Assembly (NCBI GenBank): GCA_030592565.1
Contig: JAUVIX010000213.1
Location: forward strand, 1 to 6,640
Length of the DNA stretch: 6,640 nt
DNA from: Chlorobiota bacterium
GTDB lineage: Bacteria; Bacteroidota; Bacteroidia; Bacteroidales; JAADJA01
Direction of reading: 5' to 3'
Position 1 is the stretch's first letter. Every line of letters begins with the position of its first letter. The notes beneath the pieces were generated by a model. The model was not told the DNA's origin, searched no databases, and saw only the letters and a list, made by a program, of their open reading frames with translations. The translations under genes and the position numbers were made by a program. This document shows, piece after piece, positions 1 to 5,003 of this stretch.

Positions 1-8
1 ATAGGTAA

Positions 9-65
9 CGGATTGCCACGGAATGCCTTCCCACTTGCTCACCCTACTATTCCTCGCAATGACGA
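9..65. repeat. Short interspersed repeat, copy 1
   Basis: The stretch is bounded by imperfect inverted ends: a GGATTGCCACGG-like end near 10-21 and a CCTCGCAATGACG end at 52-64, which share the core ATTGCnA..GG when one is reverse-complemented. Read on the minus strand it gives CGTCATTGCGAGG ... GGCAATCC. From memory this resembles a widespread REP/MITE-like intergenic repeat with a GTCATTGCGAGG ... GCAATC pattern found in many bacterial genomes. The interior differs from the commoner short form, so this may be a diverged member. Family assignment is by recollection and was not searched. Confidence 0.5.
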
Positions 66-91
66 TAAGTAACCAACAACTGTATTTCATC

Positions 92-121
92 GCTGAGGGA
101 TTGCAACGCTTACAATGACAT
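92..121. repeat. Short interspersed repeat, copy 2 (degenerate, shorter)
   Basis: A second GGATTGC ... CAATGACA arrangement in the same orientation as copy 1, about 30 bp downstream. It has GGGATTGCAA at 97-106 and ACAATGACA at 112-120. The reverse complement, TGTCATTG ... TTGCAATCCC, keeps the outer parts of the pattern but with a much shorter interior. It probably represents decay of, or a compact form of, the same repeat. The perfect 5-bp inverted repeat CAATG-A-CATTG (113-123) sits at its right end. Confidence 0.4.
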
Positions 122-166
122 TGTCTTTAGTTTGATTGACAGGTCACATTTTGACAATATAAATTC

Positions 167-205
167 AAAGAACGACTTTTACAGGCCTATGCCTGTGTTC
201 TTTTT
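167..205. terminator. Stem-loop with T-rich tail, possible terminator
   Basis: The inner stem ACAGGC (181-186) pairs with GCCTGT (191-196) around a CTAT loop. It is extended by AAAGAAC (167-173) pairing with GTTCTTT (197-203), with a 7-nt bulge at 174-180. On the plus strand the right arm runs into T201-205 and further pyrimidines, which suits an intrinsic terminator for a gene left of the window, though no such gene is visible. On the minus strand it follows the candidate leader described at 209-251. The pairing is certain; the function is inferred. Confidence 0.4.
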
Positions 206-251
206 CTTCATACATTGCCTCCTGAAAAAAGGGGTGCAGGAGGCTCCCTGC
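179..251 (-). promoter_or_regulatory. Candidate leader with sequestered ribosome binding site
   Basis: On the minus strand a perfect AGGAGG (complement of 218-223) lies 6 nt before an ATG at 211-209. That ATG opens a 10-codon peptide, MKKKNTGIGL, ending at 179; an overlapping start at 215-213 gives a 16-residue peptide ending at 165. The AGGAGG lies inside a perfect 8-bp stem, 217-224 with 237-244, around a 12-nt loop. A competing stem, 236-240 with 247-251, uses some of the same bases and would free the site. This is the layout of a translational switch, or the remnant 5' end of a lost gene. No long gene follows. It matches no riboswitch class I know, and the pairing could also serve the plus strand. 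Confidence 0.3.
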
Positions 252-289
252 CAAAATCACCTGAAAGTGGTTTGAAATGCAAATATATA

Positions 290-297
290 TAAACAAA
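290..297 (-). promoter_or_regulatory. Candidate Bacteroidota -7 box on minus strand
   Basis: The minus strand reads TATATTTG, an exact TAnnTTTG match. It would place a transcription start near 280, about 30 nt before the paired region that holds the minus-strand AGGAGG. No TTG-type -33 element is seen at the usual distance, and the region is very AT-rich, so a chance match is quite possible. Confidence 0.25.
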
Positions 298-308
298 ATG
301 TTACGATT

Positions 309-349
309 TGTATTTTTTGTGTAAAAAATTTTTGTGACTAAAAAATACA
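309..349. repeat. AT-rich 10-bp inverted repeat
   Basis: TGTATTTTTT (309-318) is the exact reverse complement of AAAAAATACA (340-349), separated by 21 nt whose centre holds a second small palindrome, AAAAATTTTT. On either strand it could form an A/T-only hairpin, a weak bidirectional terminator, or a protein-binding site. I see no decisive evidence for any of these. Confidence 0.45.
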
Positions 350-660
350 TACTATTTGATATTAAAAGGGGGGGGAATATCAGCCTGTTACAGTCTCTAT
401 TTAAAATAATTATAAATTACAATGAGTCGTGTAAAATGGTACGTTTTATAAGTAACAGTTTGGATGATTGAGGTAAAATAACGAAGAACCTCTAAGCATC
501 ATATTACAGAAAAAGATTATGGTAAAAGGTAGCAAAACAACACAGCCGGCATATTTATATTGCAATCCTTTTCCTTTTCAATTGAACATTTTCCCCATTA
601 TAAAGGTTTCAGATAAAGATGCAAGTAACATAAATAATCATCGTAAAGCGGATAAATTAA

Positions 661-668
661 TAACTTTG
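661..668 (+). promoter_or_regulatory. Candidate sucA promoter -7 box (TAACTTTG)
   Basis: TAACTTTG is an exact match to the Bacteroidota sigma-ABfr -7 consensus TAnnTTTG and lies 25 bp before the sucA ATG, predicting a short leader of about 15-20 nt. A clear -33 TTTG/TTG is not visible upstream, so the call rests on one box and its position. It is the only exact match I found on the plus strand of the upstream region. Confidence 0.45.
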
Positions 669-693
669 CTAAAATTTTACCAAAATAACTATT

Positions 694-3543
694 ATGGATA
701 GATTTTCCTGGTTAAACAGTGCTGATCCTGAACAAATTGAAGCTCTTTACAATGAGTTTAAAAGCAATCCTGAGTCGGTTGATGAAAGCTGGAGGAAATT
801 TTTTGAGGGCTTCGAATTTGCCCGGACTGATTATTCCAAACCACCTACAGGAAGCCAACAATATCCTGATGAGTTTAAGGTGCTGAACCTTATTAGAGGA
901 TACAGGCAGCGTGGCCATCTGTTTACAGAAACTAATCCTGTCAGGACAAGGCGAAAATACACACCTACTCTTGATATCGAAAATTTCGGTTTGTCGACTG
1001 GTGACCTTGATAAAGAATTTCAGGCAGGAGGTGAAATCGGAATCGGTAAAGCAAAATTGGGTGATATAATATCTCATCTTGATGCAACATATTGTGGCTC
1101 TGTCGGGGTTGAGTATCTGTATAGTCGTCATCCAGAAGTTATTGAATGGTTACAGGATAAGATGGAAAGTTCAAAAAATTCTTATGCCTTTTCAGATGAA
1201 GAACGAAAATATATGTTTCGACATCTTAGTCGCACGGTGTTGTTTGAAAAGTTTATCCATAAAAAATTCCCCGGACAAAAACGTTTCTCACTCGAAGGTG
1301 CCGAGACTATGATTCCTGCACTTGATGCCATAATAGAAAAAGGTGCTGAGCTTGGAACCAAAGAGTTTATTCTTGGAATGCCACATCGGGGACGGCTTAA
1401 TGTTCTTGCAAACATTATGAAAAAGCCTTTTCATGAAATTTTTAGTGAATTTGAAGGTAAGGAATATGAAGATGAATCAATTCTCGGGGATGTTAAATAT
1501 CACCTTGGGTATGTAACCGACAGAATTACCTCTACGAATAAAAAGATAAAACTGACATTAGCTCCAAATCCATCGCATCTTGAGACTGTTGCCCCTGTTG
1601 TTGAGGGAATGGCCAGGGCTAAAACTGACAAGGATTATAACAGAGATTATGATAAAGTTTGTCCTATTCTAATTCATGGTGATGCTTCCATTGCAGGACA
1701 GGGTGTGGTTTATGAAATGGCGCAGATGTCGGGTCTTTCAGGTTACAAAACAGGAGGAACAATTCATCTTGTTGTTAATAATCAGGTCGGGTTTACCACA
1801 AACTATCTTGATGCAAGGACAAGCACTTACTGCACTGATATTGCAAAAACCATTCTCGCACCAGTGTTTCATGTTAATGGCGATGATATGGATGCCCTGG
1901 CATACACTATTCAACTTGCAATGCAATACAGAGAGAAGTTCAACAATGATGTATTTATCGACTTGCTTTGTTATCGCAAATATGGACATAACGAAGGAGA
2001 TGAGCCGAGGTTCACTCAACCTATTCTCTACAAAATGATTGAGAAGCATCCTGACCCGATGCAGATATATAAAGAGAAACTGATAAAGCTGGGGATAATT
2101 GATGATAAAGAGGCCAAAGAGATCACAACAAAGACAAATGAGACCTTTGAAACAAACCTGGCACTATCTAAAAATAACAAAACCGTTGATGTAACTTTTG
2201 TACAGGAAAAATGGCACGATATTAGAAAAGCTGAGCCCGAAGATTTTGAATCATCACCCGATTCAGGTGTTGACAGGAAAATAATTGTTGATATTGGGAA
2301 GAAGATTTCAGCAGTTCCTGAAGATGTCAATCTTTTCAGAAAAATAGTCAGGCTACAGAACACCCGTAGGGATATGATTGAAAAAACCGGAATGCTTGAT
2401 TGGGCTATGGGCGAGCTGCTTGCATACGGAACATTGCTTGAAGAGGGTGTAGCAGTAAGATTAAGTGGTCAGGACGTAGCACGCGGAACATTTTCCCATC
2501 GCCATTCAGTGCTAAAAATTGAAGATTCAGAGGAGGAGTATGTTCCATTAAACAGCATTAGTAAAAAACAGGAAAGGTTCGAGGTTTATAACTCTCCGCT
2601 TTCAGAATATGGAGTTTTAGGTTTCGAATACGGATATTCTGTTATGACGCCCAATAACCTTACAATCTGGGAAGCACAGTTTGGCGATTTCAACAATGGC
2701 GCCCAGATAATTTTCGATCAGTACCTGAGCAGTGCAGAGGATAAGTGGAATGTAATGAATGACCTCGTTATATACCTTCCTCATGGTTATGAGGGTCAGG
2801 GACCGGAGCATTCAAGTGCTCGCATGGAGAGATTTTTAACATTAAGTGCCGAGTATAATATGCAGATTATCAACTGTACAACACCGGCCAATCTTTTTCA
2901 CGTGTTGAGAAGACAGTTTAAAAGGCCATTCCGAAAACCTCTCATTATTTTCACACCAAAAAGTCTGCTGCGGCATCCTAAATGTGTTTCGCCAATTGTA
3001 GATTTTACAAAAGGCGGATTCAGGGAAGTGATTGATGATGAAACGGCAGATCCGCAAAAAATTAATAAGGTAGTTTTTTGTAATGGAAAGATTTATTATG
3101 AGCTGCTTGAGGAAAAGCAAAAACTCAAGAACGATACTATTGCTATTGTAAGGATTGAGCAACTATTTCCTTTGCCTAAGAAACAACTGAAGGAGATAAT
3201 CGAAAAGTATAATAAGGCAAAAACCTGGCTTTGGACACAGGAGGAACCTTATAATATGGGAGCCTGGCCTTATATCCATATGGAATTTACAGATGTTCCG
3301 TTAAAGGCAATTGCCCGCCCGCCAAGTGGCAGTCCTGCAACAGGTTCAAGCAAGTTCCACTATATAAGGCAACGGAAAATTATTGAAAAAACATTTGAAG
3401 AGTGTGATTGCCCTTATGTACCTTATGAATGTAAAATGGTTTGTATCGGTAACCGCTGGAAGTCGTTTGAAAAAGAACTTAAAAAATTACAAGTCAATGT
3501 AATTGACAGTAAGTCAATATCGGGAGTTAAACAGTTGAAGTAA
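694..3543 (+). CDS. sucA: 2-oxoglutarate dehydrogenase E1 component (SucA)
   Basis: Cytoplasmic thiamine-diphosphate (ThDP) E1 subunit of the 2-oxoglutarate dehydrogenase complex: it decarboxylates 2-oxoglutarate and reductively succinylates the E2 lipoyl group in the TCA cycle. The 949 residues begin with the E2-binding N-terminal segment (about 4-45, ending WRKFFEGFEFA). The ThDP domain follows, with MPHRGRL (His231, Arg234), KYHLG (His270), NPSHLE (His295), and the cofactor motif GDA at 329-331 through NNQ at 362-364, then YGHNEGDEP at 430-438. The transketolase-like pyrimidine domain has ARGTFSHRH (596-604), FEYGY (644-648) and HGYEGQGPEHSSAR (697-710). The C-terminal domain includes PKSLLRHP (755-762). 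The start is supported by the family-typical N-terminus; no Shine-Dalgarno is present, as usual in Bacteroidota. The oddity is a tail of about 45 residues past the E. coli end, with Cys904, 906, 913 and 917. sucB follows 99 bp later, probably cotranscribed. Confidence 0.97.
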   Translation: MDRFSWLNSADPEQIEALYNEFKSNPESVDESWRKFFEGFEFARTDYSKPPTGSQQYPDEFKVLNLIRGYRQRGHLFTETNPVRTRRKYTPTLDIENFGLSTGDLDKEFQAGGEIGIGKAKLGDIISHLDATYCGSVGVEYLYSRHPEVIEWLQDKMESSKNSYAFSDEERKYMFRHLSRTVLFEKFIHKKFPGQKRFSLEGAETMIPALDAIIEKGAELGTKEFILGMPHRGRLNVLANIMKKPFHEIFSEFEGKEYEDESILGDVKYHLGYVTDRITSTNKKIKLTLAPNPSHLETVAPVVEGMARAKTDKDYNRDYDKVCPILIHGDASIAGQGVVYEMAQMSGLSGYKTGGTIHLVVNNQVGFTTNYLDARTSTYCTDIAKTILAPVFHVNGDDMDALAYTIQLAMQYREKFNNDVFIDLLCYRKYGHNEGDEPRFTQPILYKMIEKHPDPMQIYKEKLIKLGIIDDKEAKEITTKTNETFETNLALSKNNKTVDVTFVQEKWHDIRKAEPEDFESSPDSGVDRKIIVDIGKKISAVPEDVNLFRKIVRLQNTRRDMIEKTGMLDWAMGELLAYGTLLEEGVAVRLSGQDVARGTFSHRHSVLKIEDSEEEYVPLNSISKKQERFEVYNSPLSEYGVLGFEYGYSVMTPNNLTIWEAQFGDFNNGAQIIFDQYLSSAEDKWNVMNDLVIYLPHGYEGQGPEHSSARMERFLTLSAEYNMQIINCTTPANLFHVLRRQFKRPFRKPLIIFTPKSLLRHPKCVSPIVDFTKGGFREVIDDETADPQKINKVVFCNGKIYYELLEEKQKLKNDTIAIVRIEQLFPLPKKQLKEIIEKYNKAKTWLWTQEEPYNMGAWPYIHMEFTDVPLKAIARPPSGSPATGSSKFHYIRQRKIIEKTFEECDCPYVPYECKMVCIGNRWKSFEKELKKLQVNVIDSKSISGVKQLK

Positions 3544-3547
3544 ACAA

Positions 3548-3603
3548 AGTTAAAAGTTAAAAGTTAAAAGTTAAAAGCTAAAGGTTAAAGGTTAAAAGCT
3601 AAA
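3548..3603. repeat. Eight-copy 7-bp tandem repeat in the sucA-sucB spacer
   Basis: Eight contiguous, gap-free 7-bp units: four AGTTAAA (3548-3575), one AGCTAAA, two GGTTAAA and a final AGCTAAA (3597-3603). Only unit positions 1 and 3 vary, and only by transitions. The array begins four bases after the sucA stop codon and ends 39 bp before the sucB ATG, so it is probably transcribed within the operon. Each unit contains TAA, so reads through the array meet stops. Copy number could change by slipped-strand replication. No spacers separate the units, so it is not a CRISPR. Confidence 0.95.
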
Positions 3604-3642
3604 CTAATTATTTGGGATTTAAATTAGAATAAATAACATATT

Positions 3643-4917
3643 ATGTCATTAATAGAAATAAAAGTACCAAGCCCGGGAGAATCAATAGCGGAAGTTCAGT
3701 TGGCAAACTGGCTCGTAAGTGATGGCGATTTTGTGGAGAGAGATCAGGAAATTGCTGAAATTGATTCAGACAAAGCAACACTTAGTATTAGTGCAACAGA
3801 AGACGGGAAGATAAAACTGCTGGCACAAGAAGGTGATACAATTGATGTGGGTAGCGTAGTTGCAACCGTTGACTCTTCTGTAAAAGGAGAAGCATCATCA
3901 CAAAAGCAAAAACCTAAAATACAGGAAGAAGTAGTCGAAAGTGCCATAAAAGAGATGGCAGTTCAGGAAGATAAGGAGGATATCGAAGTTGGCGTAATGC
4001 AAACAGAGTTGAATATCTCCCCTCTTGCGAAAAAACTAATGCAGGAAAAAAATATTTCGGAGGTTGAGTTTATTGATTACCTGAAAAGTCTGAGGTTTGG
4101 TAAAAGGGATGTTGATCTCTTTCTTACTGCGAAAAATAATTTTAAACCGGCAAGTGCCTCAAGGTCTGCTTCATCCTGGGGAGACACACGAAATACAGAT
4201 CGTAAAAAGATGTCGATGCTCAGAAAAAAACTTGCTGAGCGATTGGTTTCAGTAAAAAATGAAACCGCTATGCTTACGACCTTCAACGAGGTGAATATGA
4301 CGCCCATAATGGAGATACGCAAAAAATATAAAGAGGCTTTTAAAGAAAAATATGGTGTATCACTCGGATTTATGTCATTTTTCACTAAAGCGGTAACAGA
4401 AGCATTACAACATTTCCCACAGGTAAATGCAATGATTGACGGAGATGAAATTGTTTATTACGAATATGCCGACATAGGAATTGCGGTTAGCTCACCTAAA
4501 GGGCTAATGGTTCCTGTTGTACGGAATGCCGAAAAGATGAGCCTTGCCGAAATAGAGGCAAATATTAAAGAACTTGCAGGCAAAGCCCGGAACAACAGAA
4601 TTACAGTTGATGAGATGATGGGTGGTACTTTCACTATTACAAACGGTGGTGTTTTTGGCTCGATGCTATCAACCCCTATTATCAATCCACCGCAAAGTGC
4701 TATCCTTGGAATGCACAACATAGTTGAACGCCCAATAGCTGTTAATGGCAAAGTGGAAATACATCCGATAATGTATGTTGCGTTGTCGTACGACCATCGT
4801 ATTATTGATGGAAGCGAATCCGTAGGATTTTTAGTAAAGGTGAAAGAGATGCTCGAAAATCCGGCAAAAATGTTATTTGGCGGGAGCGATCCGGTTGTGG
4901 AATTGTTGGGGCTGTAA
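3643..4917 (+). CDS. sucB: Dihydrolipoamide succinyltransferase, 2-oxoglutarate dehydrogenase E2 (SucB)
   Basis: Core E2 subunit that carries the succinyl group from SucA on a lipoyl-lysine and transfers it to CoA. The 424 residues hold one lipoyl domain (about 2-78) with lipoylation site Lys44 in IDSDKAT, a charged linker (about 80-124), a subunit-binding domain (126-164) and the catalytic domain (about 188-424). Catalytic His385 and Asp389 sit in SYDHRIIDG, and Thr333 in TFTITNGG corresponds to E. coli Thr323. TPIINPPQSAILGMH is typical of the succinyl-specific family, which argues against a pyruvate or branched-chain E2. The binding domain is odd: its usual GTGxxG loop is DYLKSL at 145-150. 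The linker is rich in Glu and Lys rather than Ala and Pro. There is no Shine-Dalgarno before the ATG. Convergent with the receptor gene; no E3 (lpd) gene follows. Confidence 0.96.
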   Translation: MSLIEIKVPSPGESIAEVQLANWLVSDGDFVERDQEIAEIDSDKATLSISATEDGKIKLLAQEGDTIDVGSVVATVDSSVKGEASSQKQKPKIQEEVVESAIKEMAVQEDKEDIEVGVMQTELNISPLAKKLMQEKNISEVEFIDYLKSLRFGKRDVDLFLTAKNNFKPASASRSASSWGDTRNTDRKKMSMLRKKLAERLVSVKNETAMLTTFNEVNMTPIMEIRKKYKEAFKEKYGVSLGFMSFFTKAVTEALQHFPQVNAMIDGDEIVYYEYADIGIAVSSPKGLMVPVVRNAEKMSLAEIEANIKELAGKARNNRITVDEMMGGTFTITNGGVFGSMLSTPIINPPQSAILGMHNIVERPIAVNGKVEIHPIMYVALSYDHRIIDGSESVGFLVKVKEMLENPAKMLFGGSDPVVELLGL

Positions 4918-4931
4918 AGGTTTCAATTGTC

Positions 4932-4961
4932 AGTCATAGTTATATGACTAGCGTGGACGCT
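4932..4961. terminator. Tandem small hairpins between convergent genes
   Basis: AGTCATA (4932-4938) pairs perfectly with TATGACT (4943-4949) around a 4-nt loop, and AGCG (4950-4953) with CGCT (4958-4961) immediately after it. They lie in the 86-bp space between the sucB stop and the end of the convergent receptor gene, where a bidirectional terminator is expected. Neither hairpin has a direct T-run; the nearest is T4984-4989 on the plus strand. Canonical intrinsic termination is therefore not shown. Confidence 0.4.
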
Positions 4962-5003
4962 TGTCACAACATCAGGTAAACAATTTTTTCAGGACATTTA
5001 ACA

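Larger units (their letters stand above)
1..693. other. Gene-free region upstream of sucA
   Basis: No open reading frame here looks like a real protein. The left part (1-125) carries two degenerate interspersed-repeat copies, 167-251 has strong stem-loops, 309-349 is an AT-rich inverted repeat, and 368-375 is a run of eight G. From 376 to about 660 I see only AT-rich sequence and one weak 5-bp stem (470-474 with 488-492). A candidate sucA promoter lies at 661-668. The best plus-strand reading frame (519-701, 60 codons) overlaps the sucA start, has no recognisable motif and is probably chance. Any gene upstream of sucA lies left of the window. Confidence 0.75.

Noticed and set aside
217..262. 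TPP, cobalamin or FMN riboswitch on either strand
   Set aside because: Short matches such as GGGGTGC or GGCAGGG occur, but the conserved cores (CUGAGA/ACCUGA, the B12 box, the FMN RFN core) are absent.
165..350. 61-codon minus-strand ORF
   Set aside because: Its N-terminal part is translated AT-rich inverted repeat. Only the last codons follow an AGGAGG, and they are treated as a leader candidate instead.
519..701. 60-codon plus-strand ORF overlapping the sucA start
   Set aside because: No recognisable motif, low-complexity AT-driven composition, no ribosome binding site, and it contains the candidate sucA promoter. It probably arises by chance.
712..1131. 139-codon antisense ORF inside sucA, with similar antisense ORFs in sucA and sucB
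   Set aside because: Shadow frames of strongly recognised genes, with no independent protein-like features.
3548..3603. CRISPR array
   Set aside because: Units are 7 bp, contiguous and without spacers.
3604..3642. Separate sucB promoter
   Set aside because: ATTATTTG near the array's end does not fit TAnnTTTG, and no -33 element pairs with it. Cotranscription with sucA is simpler.
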